A DNA stretch of 64,000 nt from Desulfobulbus alkaliphilus (GTDB lineage: Bacteria > Desulfobacterota > Desulfobulbia > Desulfobulbales > Desulfobulbaceae): the NCBI RefSeq assembly GCF_016918545.1, contig NZ_JAFFQC010000015.1, forward strand, positions 1 through 64,000, written 5' to 3'. The notes below the pieces were generated by a model. The model was not told the DNA's origin and did no database searches. It saw nothing but the letters and a program-made list of their open reading frames with translations. Below, piece by piece: positions 25,320 through 34,309 of this stretch. The position numbers were made by a program, and so were the translations under genes. Each line of letters starts with the position of its first letter. Within the stretch, counting starts at the first letter, position 1.

Positions 25320-26511
25320 GTTCTGACCTCAAAAGGACAACGGCGTGGGTGGCGATCCCTTCGCCCCGGCCTGTGTAGCCCATTTTTTCCGTGGTGGTGG
25401 CCTTGATGTTGATGGCCGGGGGATCAACCTTGCAGCAACGGGCAAGGTTGCTTTGCATCATATCGAGAAAGGGTGCCAGGCGGGGACGCTGACACACGAT
25501 GGTCAGGTCGGCGTTGGCCAGACGGTAATGCTGCTCCTCCACCAAGTGGTATATCCGTTCCAGCAGCAACAGGCTGTTGATTCCCTTGTAGCTCGAATCC
25601 GAGTCAGGAAAGTGGCGGCCGATATCACCGGCACCCAAGGCGCCGAGCAGCGCATCGGTGAGGGCATGGGCCACCACATCGGCATCGGAATGACCGTCCA
25701 GTCCGAGTTCGAAATCAATAGCCACACCACCAAGGATCAGTTGCCGGCCTGGAACCAGGCGGTGAGCGTCAAAACCATGACCGATTTTCACGTTTGCGTC
25801 CTCCGCCAGTATGGCTGCCGCCATCTTCAGTTCTTCGGGGTGGGTTATTTTCAGGTTCTGTTCGCTGCCGGCCACTACCCGGACCGGTATGCCGGCAGCT
25901 TCAAGCAGCGAGGCTTCGTCGGTGCCGATGAATTTTTTTCGAGCAGCCTCGGCAAAAGCCTGGGCGAGAAGGTCCCGTCGGACGGCCTGCGGGGTCTGGG
26001 CCTGCCAGAGGGCGGAGCGGTCCAGGGTGCGGTCTATGGTTGCCCGGTCGCCCACCAGTTTCAAGGTGTCCTTCACCGGTACCGCGGCGATGACCGCTCC
26101 GTATTTGACGGCCCCCTGGAGGCAGCGGTCGATGGTTGCCTGGTCTGCCAGGGGACGGGCGGCATCATGCACCAGCACCACATCGATGTCGGCGGGCAAA
26201 GTTTCAAGACCGGCGCGAACTGAATCCTGGCGGGTGGCACCGCCGACCGTGATCAGCAGCCTGGTCTGTTCTTTTTCGTTGAGATGGGTATGAAGCAGGT
26301 CAACGGATTGCTGAAAATACTCGGCGGGCGCTGCCACGACTACGACATGGATGTCTTCACGTGCCAGGAAAATCCGGCAGCTGCGGACCAGGATGGGAAT
26401 TCCGGCCAGGGGCAGGAACTGTTTTGGCTGGTGGGAGCCGATGCGGGTCCCAATCCCCCCGGCAGGGATAACGACTCCGACACGTGCGGGATGATGGTTG
26501 ATGGCTGACAC
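25306..26511 (-). CDS. ispDF: Bifunctional IspD/IspF isoprenoid biosynthesis enzyme
   Basis: The 401-aa fusion covers steps 3 and 5 of the MEP pathway. Residues about 10-230 are IspD (cytidylyltransferase: VVIPAGGIGTRIGSHQPKQFLPLAGIP, VLVHDAARPL, TPQAVRRDLL). Residues about 240-400 are IspF (MEcPP synthase: KIGHGFDAHRLVPGRQLILGGV, GLDGHSDADVVAHALTDALLGALGAGDIGRHFPDSD, NIKATTTEKMGYTGRGEGI). The fused form is common in Proteobacteria of this kind. It lies 17 bp after the 3' end of rnpB on the same strand. Confidence 0.96.
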   Translation of the reverse strand: MSAINHHPARVGVVIPAGGIGTRIGSHQPKQFLPLAGIPILVRSCRIFLAREDIHVVVVAAPAEYFQQSVDLLHTHLNEKEQTRLLITVGGATRQDSVRAGLETLPADIDVVLVHDAARPLADQATIDRCLQGAVKYGAVIAAVPVKDTLKLVGDRATIDRTLDRSALWQAQTPQAVRRDLLAQAFAEAARKKFIGTDEASLLEAAGIPVRVVAGSEQNLKITHPEELKMAAAILAEDANVKIGHGFDAHRLVPGRQLILGGVAIDFELGLDGHSDADVVAHALTDALLGALGAGDIGRHFPDSDSSYKGINSLLLLERIYHLVEEQHYRLANADLTIVCQRPRLAPFLDMMQSNLARCCKVDPPAINIKATTTEKMGYTGRGEGIATHAVVLLRSEHGRR

Positions 26512-26527
26512 GAGACGCAGTGAAAAA

Positions 26528-26898
26528 AAGGGGTGAATTATAAGCCGAATTCTGTTTCCGCCCGGAGACGGACCATGATCATTTAACTGGGATGCCGATC
26601 GCCCGGCACCTCTTGCAACCTACCCGGAGGCCTCGAGCGGGCCGCCCTCAAACGCCTCCCTATTTGGTCTTGCACCCGGTGGGGTTTACCCTGCCCCTCA
26701 TGTCACCATGAAGGCGGTGAGCTCTTACCTCACCATTTCAACCTTACCTGTGGACGTTTGCACGCCCCATCGGCGGTGTATTTTCTGTGGCACTTTCCCT
26801 CGGTTACCCGAGGTTCGCGTTACGAACCACCGCGCCCTGTGGTGTTCGGACTTTCCTCTCCGGTCCGCGACCGGAGCGACCATGCATTCACCCCTCTA
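26528..26898 (-). ncRNA. rnpB: RNase P RNA, bacterial type A
   Basis: On the minus strand the 5' conserved block GAGGAAAGTCCGAACACC and the 3' ACAGAATTCGGCTTA block are present at the expected separation. The ends pair as helix P1: GGGGTGAAT (near 26894-26886) with ATTCACCCC (26538-26530), followed by a T-rich run. Length is about 370 nt, normal for type A. The exact ends are set by P1 and may be off by a few bases. It lies between rnhA and ispDF, all on the minus strand. Confidence 0.95.
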
Positions 26899-26925
26899 CC
26901 ATCGTGGTTGCCGTTACATCTTTTT

Positions 26926-27555
26926 TTAAAGATACTCTTGATCGCCCTCGAGTTCAATACCTCTGTTGGCCAATTGATCGGCTCGTGCATTCTCGGCTCT
27001 GGGAACATGGGATACCGACCAGCGGTCAAAGCGGGCGAGCAGTTGTTGCACTTCCGCAAACAGAACCCGCAGGGTCTGGTTTTTGACCTGGTAACGGCCC
27101 TGGAGCTGACGGACTATCAATTCGGAATCAAGGGCGATGGTCAGTTCGGTGCAGCCATGCTGCAGCGCTTTTTTTAAACCGAGGAGCAGAGCCTGGTATT
27201 CGGCGACATTGTTGGTGCAGATGCCAAGGTAGGTCGACACGGTCGCTGTTTCCGCGCCTTTTTCATCCAGGAGGACAGCTCCGGCCCCGGCCTGACCCGG
27301 GTTGCCTCTTGATGCTCCATCGGTGAACAATCGGCAGCGCTTGCGGCGGCCGCGGCTGGTGTCCATTGGAACTGCAGGACTGGTATGGGATGGGGGCACG
27401 CTTGCCGGCTGTTCTGGCGAAGCGGCGAGAAGTTGACGAATATCGGAGGCTTTATGGGTCGGGAAAAGCTGATTGAGCAGGTGGTCGTCAAGCTGATCGG
27501 CCAGGATTTGCAGCACCTGTTCCCGGGAAAGCCGGTTATTCGGTAACAGCTTCAT
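26926..27555 (-). CDS. Ribonuclease HI-family protein
   Basis: The 209-aa protein has an N-terminal tail of about 75 residues (RLSREQVLQILADQLDDHLLNQLF) and then an RNase H fold. This shows FTDGASRGNPGQAGAGAVL (first catalytic Asp), NNVAEYQALLLGLKKAL (Glu), TIALDSELIVRQLQG (Asp) and PRAENARADQLAN (last Asp), the complete DEDD set. It would cut RNA in RNA-DNA hybrids. ATG 27555 overlaps the preceding zinc-ribbon gene by 20 bp; its AGGAGG directly abuts the ATG and is really coding sequence of that gene, so start is probably by coupling. A much longer frame upstream is antisense-like and was discarded. Confidence 0.87.
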   Translation of the reverse strand: MKLLPNNRLSREQVLQILADQLDDHLLNQLFPTHKASDIRQLLAASPEQPASVPPSHTSPAVPMDTSRGRRKRCRLFTDGASRGNPGQAGAGAVLLDEKGAETATVSTYLGICTNNVAEYQALLLGLKKALQHGCTELTIALDSELIVRQLQGRYQVKNQTLRVLFAEVQQLLARFDRWSVSHVPRAENARADQLANRGIELEGDQEYL

Positions 27556-28264
27556 CCTCCTGTTCTTTGTAATAGAGGATACGTTGACAGGTCGGACAGA
27601 GGTTGATTTTGTCCCCTTTGCGAACATCATTGACCTGCTGAGGTGGCAGGGCGATGTAACAGCCCTGGCAGACCCCGTCGTTGACCGGTACCACGGCAAG
27701 GCCATCGCGCTTGTCCAGCAGCATATTGTAACGCTTGAGATAGTTGGCCTGCAGGTCAGCGGCCTGTTTTTCCCGCTGGCTGACCACCGATTTTTTGGAG
27801 ACTTCAATACGTTTGATTTCTTTTTCAACCGTACTGGTATCTTCCGCAAGGAGCTGCTGCTCGCCGGCGCACAGATTCTCCAGGGTGACGATCTCTTTTT
27901 CAAGCTGTTCAATCTGTTCAAGAAACTGGAGGATGCGGTCTTCGGTTTCCTTCAGCAATCTCTTGTTCTCTTCGATTTCCTTGAGCAGGGCTTGATGTTC
28001 TCGGCTGGTCTGCACCAGCATCATTTTGTTCTGCCGATCCTTGACCCGAGCGCCGGCATCGTCATGTTCAGCCTTGGTCTCGAGCTGCTTCTGGTTGAGC
28101 AGTTCAATTTTGTTGCGAACCTGAGCCAGGGTATCCTGTTTTTCGGCTATGGTCTGTTCGCGGGCGGCAACCGTGGCCTGATGTTTGGCGATGGTGTCGT
28201 CGAATCCGGCAATTTCACTGTCAATTGTCTGCAGATTGATGAGTTTGGTTATTTCTTCTTTCAA
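27536..28264 (-). CDS. Coiled-coil protein with C4 zinc ribbon
   Basis: The 242-aa protein has long helical heptad-rich segments over residues 1-175, rich in Glu/Lys/Gln. A C-terminal zinc ribbon follows (CQGCYIALPPQQVNDVRKGDKINLCPTCQRILYY). This CT398/CdsZ-like family is widely conserved beside nif3 and rnhA genes; a chaperone or nucleic-acid role is suspected in the literature but not certain. It precedes rnhA with overlap and follows nif3 by about 100 bp. Confidence 0.85.
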   Translation of the reverse strand: MKEEITKLINLQTIDSEIAGFDDTIAKHQATVAAREQTIAEKQDTLAQVRNKIELLNQKQLETKAEHDDAGARVKDRQNKMMLVQTSREHQALLKEIEENKRLLKETEDRILQFLEQIEQLEKEIVTLENLCAGEQQLLAEDTSTVEKEIKRIEVSKKSVVSQREKQAADLQANYLKRYNMLLDKRDGLAVVPVNDGVCQGCYIALPPQQVNDVRKGDKINLCPTCQRILYYKEQEDEAVTE

Positions 28265-28365
28265 TGATGCACTCCTCTATCGGTCTGTCTGGTGTTAATA
28301 AGTGAAGGGGTGACTGTCATTGGACAGTACCTGGGGCTGATCTGTATAAGCCCCTGTAGTCTGAT

Positions 28366-29169
28366 TCATACAAGCCGCAACGGCGATTGCTGGTCCGCCG
28401 TGTCAATTGCAATCTTCCAGCCGCGCTGCAGGCACTGCTGCTGGAGCAGGTCGCGAAAAAAAGCCAGGACCGGCTGTTCGGTGGCGAAATGACCGGCATC
28501 CAGTATCCATAATCCGGCATCCTCGGCCCAGCGGGCCACAGAATGTTTGACCTCGGCGGTGACGAACACATCAGCCTTGCGGTGCAGAGCAATTTCCGAG
28601 AAATCCGAGCATGATCCTCCGCAGACAGCAACGGTGGTCACCTGAGAGGGTCGAGGTCCAGCCTCCAGTATCCAGGGGGGGGCGCAGGCACGCCGTACCC
28701 GGTTGAGGAAATCCTGTGCCGAGAGCGGGGTCGGGTAAGCACCGATACGGCCAAGGCCACTGTTGTTGCCGCAACCGGTCCTGGTTGCCACCAGGGGGCT
28801 GCTCTGGGTGAGACCGAGAGCGGTGGCAAGGACCGTACTGACCCCTTCTTCCATGGCATCGAGGTTGGTGTGGCAGGCGATGACGGACAGGCCTTGCCGG
28901 ATGGCGCCGGCAATGAATCCGCCCACCGGGGTGTCGGTGCGTACGGCTTTGAGTGCTCGGAAGATGGGCGGATGGTGGGTAAGGATCAGGTCGTATCGTC
29001 CGGCCCGGGCGCGATCCAGGAGGGAATGGCAGGGGTCGAGCGCCAACAGGACGCGATCAATGTTCTGGTTGGGATCACCAACAAGGAGGCCGATGTTGTC
29101 CCAATCTTCAGCCAGTTGTTCGGGGGTTGTCTGTTGCAGGATGTCGAGAAAGTCTTGAACGGTAGGCAC
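28366..29169 (-). CDS. Nif3-like dinuclear metal centre protein (YbgI/YqfO family)
   Basis: The protein has LAEDWDNIGLLVGDPNQ near the N-terminus and the metal-ligand blocks ILTHHPPIF, ACHTNLDAMEEGV and TAEVKHSVARWAEDAG plus DAGHFATEQPV. The hexameric family binds two metals; a GTP cyclohydrolase-I-type role has been proposed but is not settled. Despite the name it is unrelated to nitrogen fixation. The frame reaches ATG 29202, but those first residues (MYLFFFIEYYR) lie in the terminator hairpin of the upstream tRNA. GTG 29169 (VPTVQDFLDIL) matches the family N-terminus and gives 267 aa. Confidence 0.88.
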   Translation of the reverse strand: MPTVQDFLDILQQTTPEQLAEDWDNIGLLVGDPNQNIDRVLLALDPCHSLLDRARAGRYDLILTHHPPIFRALKAVRTDTPVGGFIAGAIRQGLSVIACHTNLDAMEEGVSTVLATALGLTQSSPLVATRTGCGNNSGLGRIGAYPTPLSAQDFLNRVRRACAPPWILEAGPRPSQVTTVAVCGGSCSDFSEIALHRKADVFVTAEVKHSVARWAEDAGLWILDAGHFATEQPVLAFFRDLLQQQCLQRGWKIAIDTADQQSPLRLV

Positions 29170-29181
29170 TCGATAGTACTC

Positions 29182-29222
29182 TATAAAGAAAAAGAGGTAC
29201 ATCTTTGCTGGATGTACCTCTT
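29182..29222 (-). terminator. Intrinsic terminator of the CAU tRNA transcript
   Basis: On the minus strand AAGAGGTACATC, a 7-base loop and GATGTACCTCTT make a perfect 12-bp stem followed by TTTCTTTAT. It lies 140 bp downstream of the tRNA gene and directly before nif3. The stem overlaps the longest possible nif3 frame, one reason to place the nif3 start downstream. Confidence 0.72.
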
Positions 29223-29364
29223 CTCAGGCTTCAAATTTCAGGCCTCGTTGTTGTTTCAGCCATGGATGCTGGTAACGGCTCAACGTCTTCAATGTTCCTT
29301 GATTGCGGTGGTGGAAAATGCTGCGGTTTTTTACTTTGTCCCTGTCGCGGCTCTTCCGGATAAA

Positions 29365-29441
29365 TGGTGGGCCCACCTGGACTCGAACCAGGGACCGACC
29401 GGTTATGAGCCGGTGGCTCTAGCCAACTGAGCTATAGGCCC
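29365..29441 (-). tRNA. tRNA with anticodon CAU, probably tRNA-Ile2
   Basis: The 77-nt gene includes an encoded CCA. Acceptor GGGCCTA pairs with TGGGCCC; D stem GCTC/GAGC; anticodon arm ACCGG-CTCATAA-CCGGT; variable loop CGGTC; T arm CCTGG-TTCGAGT-CCAGG. Anticodon CAU can be Met or, with lysidine at C34, Ile for AUA codons. The anticodon arm and variable loop resemble Ile2, and a separate elongator Met gene exists at 40396-40472, so Ile2 is preferred. Confidence 0.85.
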
Positions 29442-29462
29442 GAAAGCTATGGTCAACTTAAA

Positions 29463-29490
29463 ATAATAACAACTACCCTGAATAGGTCAA
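29463..29490 (-). promoter_or_regulatory. Sigma-70-type promoter of the CAU tRNA
   Basis: On the minus strand TTGACC (29490-29485), a 16-bp spacer and TATTAT (29468-29463) precede the tRNA, whose 5' end is 22 bp further on. Both hexamers are close to consensus. Confidence 0.6.
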
Positions 29491-29602
29491 GTCTTTTCGT
29501 TCATTTTGAGAAAAAAGTCAGAACACGGCAAAGGGAAAATGGTGCTGGCTTCTGGCATGTCAAGGATTCTGTGTTTATGGTACACTTGCTGCTCGCCCCA
29601 TT

Positions 29603-29785
29603 CCTGGATCCGTGAGCGTTCGATTAAAGTAAACTTTATTGGACGGTTACGGTCAATGAAGATGGCGTGCGTACGGACGCCCCGAAGGGCGGCTGGTGAA
29701 AGGTATTGCCAAGGATTCTGCTGCAATTATAAGCTTATTATAGCAAGATATATCCAAAACAAGAGTCCAACCATCACGGATTCAG
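29603..29785 (+). repeat. MITE-like element R10, 35-bp internal deletion
   Basis: The copy has both ends and both modules but only 183 bp. The missing 35 bp lie between two CGTTCG direct repeats of the full element (GAGCGTTCG joined to ATTAAAG), so it probably arose by slippage or recombination between them. Flanks CCATT and CCCCT do not match. It lies between the tRNA promoter and the M48 protease gene; the remainder of 29500-29892 shows no gene. Confidence 0.9.
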
Positions 29786-29892
29786 ACCCCTGATTACACG
29801 AGAACATACCCAAACAGCCATCCAGCCGTCAGGGATGCAGGACGTGCACATGTATCCGGTGGTCCTGTGCGCCATCGATTACGGAACATCCC

Positions 29893-31707
29893 ATGCTCTA
29901 TAACAATCTGATTTACTTTCTGGTGGTCATTTTTCTTTTTTCGGTCAACATGCCGCCGGAAACACCTTTGCTGGCCCCGTATCTGGCCTTGCCCGGCCTT
30001 GTCGGGTCACTATGGGCCTTCAACCGCCTGGCCCGATGGGTGTTCGCCACCGCCGGTCCTGGCCCTGCCGCCTATTTCAGCGCTGAAAGGAAGCTGTCCG
30101 TTCTCGCCGTCCTGATCTTCATCGTTTTTGTTCATCTTTTCGACCTGAAGTATTACCTTGCTCCCCTCGATCTGGGGGGGCGTCTGCCGATACTGACCAA
30201 TGTTGCCGGACTCGTCTGTTTTTTTGGTTTGCTGGCCTTGATCTGGCGGCACGCGAGGCCGCGTTATCAGGCCATGTTTGGACGCCTGCACTCCTCCTGG
30301 AGTTTTATCCGTTCCAATATTCGGGCCAATCTACCCATCGTTCTGCCGTGGCTGTTCCTTTCTCTTCTTTTTGATCTGCTTATACTGCTGCCGATCACGG
30401 TCCTGGAAGAACTGCTCCACTCACCCTGGGGAGAGCTTGGTTTCTTCGTCTTGTTTCTCGTTTTTCTGGTCCTGGCCTTTCCTCCCCTGGTCCGCTGGTT
30501 ATGGGACTGCAGGCCTCTGCCCCCGGGGCCTCAGCGGGACCGCATCGTTCGCTTTTGCCGCGCCCAGGGGTTTCGCTCCGAGATTCTGATCTGGCCTCTT
30601 TTCGAAGGTCAGGTGCTGACAGCCGGCATCATGGGGATTGTCCCCAGGCTACGCTATCTGCTGATCACCCCGGCCCTGCTGGAGGCCTTGTCCGATGAGG
30701 AGATCGACAGCGTCCTTGCCCATGAGATCGGGCATGTCAAACGGCTGCATCTTGTCTTATATATCCTGATGTTTCTCGGCTTCAGTCTCCTGGCCGGCTC
30801 TTTGGCTGAACCACTGCCCCACGTGCTGCTTGCCAGCGATTTTTTCTATCGTCTGCTGACAATTTCCCCCTTTGCCCCGGAAAATCTGATGGGCATCTTG
30901 ATCACCGTGCCGCTGCTTGTCTTGATGGTGCTCTATTTCCGGTACATTTTCGGGTATTTCATTCGTAATTTTGAGCGACAGGCTGACCTGTATGTCTTCA
31001 AGGTGCAGGGAACCAGCTGGCCTCTTATCGCGTCCTTTGAGAAAATTGCCCGGCTGAGTGGTTCCCGGCGAGAAGAAAAGAACTGGCATCATTTCGGCCT
31101 GGGGGAACGAATCGATTTTCTGCAACGCTGTGAGCGGGACCGGACGCTGATCAAAAAACATGATCGCAAGCTTCTGCTCAGTCTGGCCGTGTATGTGCTG
31201 GTGATCATCACCCTGGTGACCACTCTCCAGCGGATGGATGCAGAGAGCATTTCCCATGGGTATGAAACCAGGTACGCGGAAGCGGTCCTGCTGCGTAAAG
31301 TGCGGCAGGAACCGGAGAACAGCTTCTGGCTCATCGTTCTTGGGGATCTTCTTCAGAGTCGTCAGATGGAAAAAAAGGCGATGGAGGCCTATGAACAGGC
31401 GCTGCTGCTGACACCCATGAATGCCGATCTCAATAACAATCTGGCCTGGCTGCTGCTCACCGCCCAGGACAGAAATCTCCGGGATCGAGAGCGGGCGCTG
31501 ACTTTGGCAAGGACGGCATCTCTGCTCAAAGAGCATGGTTATGTGCTTGATACCCTGGCCACGGCGTATTGGGCCAACGGTCTGCTGGCGGAAGCCCTGG
31601 CTACCCAGGAGATGGCCATTCGGATTGATCCGGAAAACCGTGGGTATTATCTTGAGCAAATGGAAAAGTTCAGGCAGGTTCAATGGGAGGATGACCTGAA
31701 TCCGTGA
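29893..31707 (+). CDS. Membrane-embedded M48-family zinc protease with TPR domain
   Basis: The 604-aa protein has about five N-terminal membrane segments within residues 5-200. The HEIGH zinc motif is at about residue 277 (SVLAHEIGHVKRLH), with the third ligand Glu near residue 361 (NFERQADLYVFK). More helices follow (about 300-360, 430-450), and a C-terminal TPR-like region (about 475-595) may bind partners. It would cut membrane or periplasm-exposed proteins, as HtpX/BepA relatives do. The last codons LNP-stop come from element R11; the empty site would end WEDE-stop. Confidence 0.87.
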   Translation: MLYNNLIYFLVVIFLFSVNMPPETPLLAPYLALPGLVGSLWAFNRLARWVFATAGPGPAAYFSAERKLSVLAVLIFIVFVHLFDLKYYLAPLDLGGRLPILTNVAGLVCFFGLLALIWRHARPRYQAMFGRLHSSWSFIRSNIRANLPIVLPWLFLSLLFDLLILLPITVLEELLHSPWGELGFFVLFLVFLVLAFPPLVRWLWDCRPLPPGPQRDRIVRFCRAQGFRSEILIWPLFEGQVLTAGIMGIVPRLRYLLITPALLEALSDEEIDSVLAHEIGHVKRLHLVLYILMFLGFSLLAGSLAEPLPHVLLASDFFYRLLTISPFAPENLMGILITVPLLVLMVLYFRYIFGYFIRNFERQADLYVFKVQGTSWPLIASFEKIARLSGSRREEKNWHHFGLGERIDFLQRCERDRTLIKKHDRKLLLSLAVYVLVIITLVTTLQRMDAESISHGYETRYAEAVLLRKVRQEPENSFWLIVLGDLLQSRQMEKKAMEAYEQALLLTPMNADLNNNLAWLLLTAQDRNLRDRERALTLARTASLLKEHGYVLDTLATAYWANGLLAEALATQEMAIRIDPENRGYYLEQMEKFRQVQWEDDLNP

Positions 31708-31912
31708 GCGTTCGTCCGTGCGTCAGCTTCGTTGTTCGTGACCGTTCGATTAAAGTACACTTTATCGGACGGTTACGGGCAATGAAGATGGCGTGCGGAC
31801 GGATGCCCCGAAGGGCGGCTGGTGAAAGTTATTGTCAAGGATTCTGCTGTAATTACAAATTGATTACAGCAGGATATACCCAAAACCAGAGTCCATCCGT
31901 CACGGATTCAGG
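31695..31912 (+). repeat. MITE-like element R11, full length (218 bp), inserted at the M48 gene stop
   Basis: A complete copy with perfect ends CCTGAATCCGTGA and TCACGGATTCAGG. A 5-bp direct repeat GATGA flanks it (31690-31694, 31913-31917). Hairpin B is perfect here (CTGCTGTAAT and ATTACAGCAG arms). The left end supplies the stop codon of the M48 protease gene. Confidence 0.95.
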
Positions 31913-31976
31913 GATGAGTGACCCACCCCTGGTCGGTTCCCTCGGTGGTGCTGATGCAGCGGGCCGGGGACCGATT

Positions 31977-33281
31977 TTACCCCAGGATATCGGGCAACTC
32001 CATGTCACTGCGGGCAAAAGCCCTGGTAAAGGCATGGACGGACTCGGGATCAAATTCCCGGCCGGTACCGCTGATAATCACCTCTTTTGCTTCGGAGGGA
32101 GCCACCGGATCCCTGCCGGCCCCACCACTGGTCAAGGTGTCATAGGCATCGGCTACGGCCAGGATGCCGGCCCCGATGTGATTGGGATCGGTTGGGCTGC
32201 GGGTTGGATCGGGAGTCGTGGTCAGCATGGGAAGTATACGTCCCAGAGGTCCATGGAGGGGGTCTGTCGGCAGCCCATTGTCACCTGTATCATTAGCCGG
32301 CCCGGAGGGCGAGAAGGTCCGCATTCCTTTCAGGCTGGCCGCTTTGTGAAGGATATCCCGGCTGATTTTCTGTTTACCCAGATCGTGCAGTAGAGCCGCT
32401 GAACGGATATCTTCAATAAGGTCTCGGTCCAGCCCCATGGCCGAAGCGATTTTCGCTGCATAGATGGACACTCGCAGGCAATGTTTTTCCGTTAGTTCAT
32501 CCACGGCGATGAAACGGCGCAGGATCAGGAGAAGACAGGAGTAGGTCTGTCTGAGTTCCTGTATCCTTTTTTTGTTTTTTTCATACAAGGTCCCCATGGT
32601 GTACGCGGTCAGGAGCAGGATGCACCCCCAGGAAATGATATGGTACCATTGGTTGTCCCCGCCCAGCCCGGCCAGGTTGAGCTGATCGAACCGCTCCGGA
32701 TTGATATGGCTGACCAGGCTGACGAGGAGAATGCTGGCAAAGGCGGTGAGCACAGCCTGGCGGCGACCGAACAGGTAGGCGGACATGACCGCCGGCAGGG
32801 TGTAAAAGCCGAGGAGCAGATACCGGGAAGCAATGGTGTAATTCAGTAACCAGGCTATGGCCAGCATGGAGAGAATGATCCATATTTCTTTACTGATGCG
32901 CGGCAGTGAGCGGCGCAGTCGCCACATCCACAGCTTGATGCGGGACGGAAGGACGCCAGCGGGACTGTCCGACGAATTGTGCTGTTGAGCCGAGTTGTCC
33001 TCTGATTCCGTGGATGGCGGATGTTCCGTGGTTGCAGCGGCAATTCCGGCCGCTGGGACAAACAGGGCTTCGGCGCCCAGATGGGCGAGTCGGGCGGTTA
33101 CCAGGGCGCCGGTTCTGGCGGTGACATTGCGACTGAGCACCACCGGCAGGTTGGCCAGCAACTCCGGAATTTTTTCCGGGGAAATGCCTTTTGCTCGTTT
33201 TTCCAGATACGCGGTGAGCTGTTCTTCATCCGCGGTAGGGGAAATCGCTTTCAGGATGATGGAGCCTTTGCTATTATCCAT
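31977..33281 (-). CDS. Membrane protein with degenerate HD-GYP-type domain
   Basis: The 434-aa protein has a regulatory-like N-terminal region, then about four membrane helices (about 135-240). The cytoplasmic HD region has VSIYAAKIASAMGLDRDLIEDIRSAALLHDLGKQKIS (HD intact) and ILAVADAYDTLTSG, as in HD-GYP proteins. The HHE...DGxGYP stretch between these is missing; a Pro/Thr-rich segment (PMLTTTPDPTRSPTDPNH) takes its place. Cyclic-di-GMP hydrolysis is therefore doubtful. ATG 33281 was preferred over GTG 33314; neither has a clear ribosome site. Confidence 0.72.
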   Translation of the reverse strand: MDNSKGSIILKAISPTADEEQLTAYLEKRAKGISPEKIPELLANLPVVLSRNVTARTGALVTARLAHLGAEALFVPAAGIAAATTEHPPSTESEDNSAQQHNSSDSPAGVLPSRIKLWMWRLRRSLPRISKEIWIILSMLAIAWLLNYTIASRYLLLGFYTLPAVMSAYLFGRRQAVLTAFASILLVSLVSHINPERFDQLNLAGLGGDNQWYHIISWGCILLLTAYTMGTLYEKNKKRIQELRQTYSCLLLILRRFIAVDELTEKHCLRVSIYAAKIASAMGLDRDLIEDIRSAALLHDLGKQKISRDILHKAASLKGMRTFSPSGPANDTGDNGLPTDPLHGPLGRILPMLTTTPDPTRSPTDPNHIGAGILAVADAYDTLTSGGAGRDPVAPSEAKEVIISGTGREFDPESVHAFTRAFARSDMELPDILG

Positions 33282-33497
33282 GAATATTGTAGCGTGACGA
33301 TGCGTGCTGGACACGTCGATGAGTCACGACGGATCACTGATCTGGAACGGACAGGTTATGGTCTGCTCAAAGTATACGGAAAAGGGGGACCGTGTTCAAG
33401 CCGGGATCCTTTTTTTTCCTTTGTCAGCAGCAGTAATATGTCAGATGGCTTGCGGTGCTGACTTTTTGCAACCGATTCCACGGGAGGGATGTGACTG

Positions 33498-34232
33498 GTG
33501 AACAGTTGGACGCATTGGCTGATAAAAGTGCAGTTGTTCTGGCTGGTTCTGATGGTGGGTGCGATTGCCGCCTTCCGCGCATCACTACTCACCTGGCGTC
33601 CGGCGGTAATTCTCACCGCTGCAGCGGTCTGTGCTTTGGCTGTGACCGGTTTTGTTGCCCTGCTGGTTCTGTTCTGGGGCTTGCGCACAGGCCGTTGGCT
33701 TGGGGTCCGGCACTGTCTGGGCAGTGTGTTTCTGTCCCTGCCGCCCCTGGTCTTTGTCCTCGTCCTGGGCCTGCAGGGGGCGAACACCCCACCGATCCAC
33801 GATATCACCACGGATACGGACATGCCGCCCCGATTTGTCGTTGCCGAAACGCTGCGCGGTCCCGGCGACAACAGCACCGAGTATCCCGGCGCGGTGGTGG
33901 CCCGACAGCAGTTGGCGGCGTATCGGGATATTCTTCCCCTGGAAACGGATCTGCCCCCGCACGAGGCCTTTGTCATCGCTCTGAACCTTGTTGACCAGCT
34001 GGGATGGCAGCGTACAGCCCATGATCCGGATCAGGGGCGAATTGAAGCTTTGGATCGAAGTCTGCTTTTTGGTTTTACCGATGATATCGTTATCCGTATC
34101 ACGGCTGTTGACGGCGGCAGCCGTATCGATATCCGTTCAGCCTCCCGATCCGGAGTCGGCGATCTGGGAGTCAATGCCGGCCGGATCCGGGACTTTTTAA
34201 GGGCATTCAAGGAAACTCATTCGGATTCCTGA
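33498..34232 (+). CDS. DUF1499-type membrane-anchored protein
   Basis: The 244-aa protein has three N-terminal hydrophobic helices (about 9-95) and a soluble domain with the DUF1499 pattern (AYRDILPLETDLPPHEAFVIALNLVDQLGWQ; GFTDDIVIRITAVDGGSRIDIRSASRSGVGDLGVNAGRIRDFL). The function is unknown. GTG 33498 has GGGAGGG upstream at a fair distance. The last residue and the TGA stop lie in the left end of element R12; the empty site would end HSD-stop. Confidence 0.82.
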   Translation: MNSWTHWLIKVQLFWLVLMVGAIAAFRASLLTWRPAVILTAAAVCALAVTGFVALLVLFWGLRTGRWLGVRHCLGSVFLSLPPLVFVLVLGLQGANTPPIHDITTDTDMPPRFVVAETLRGPGDNSTEYPGAVVARQQLAAYRDILPLETDLPPHEAFVIALNLVDQLGWQRTAHDPDQGRIEALDRSLLFGFTDDIVIRITAVDGGSRIDIRSASRSGVGDLGVNAGRIRDFLRAFKETHSDS

Positions 34233-34309
34233 ACCTGTGAGCGCGTGGACGGATGCTGCCAATGCTTCCAATGCTCCCAAAAGCGGCTGGTAAAAGGTAT
34301 GAACAAGGG

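Noticed and set aside
31704-32393. 229-codon plus-strand frame starting in R11
   Set aside because: It begins in the element's open frame and continues antisense to the HD-type gene; no ribosome site.
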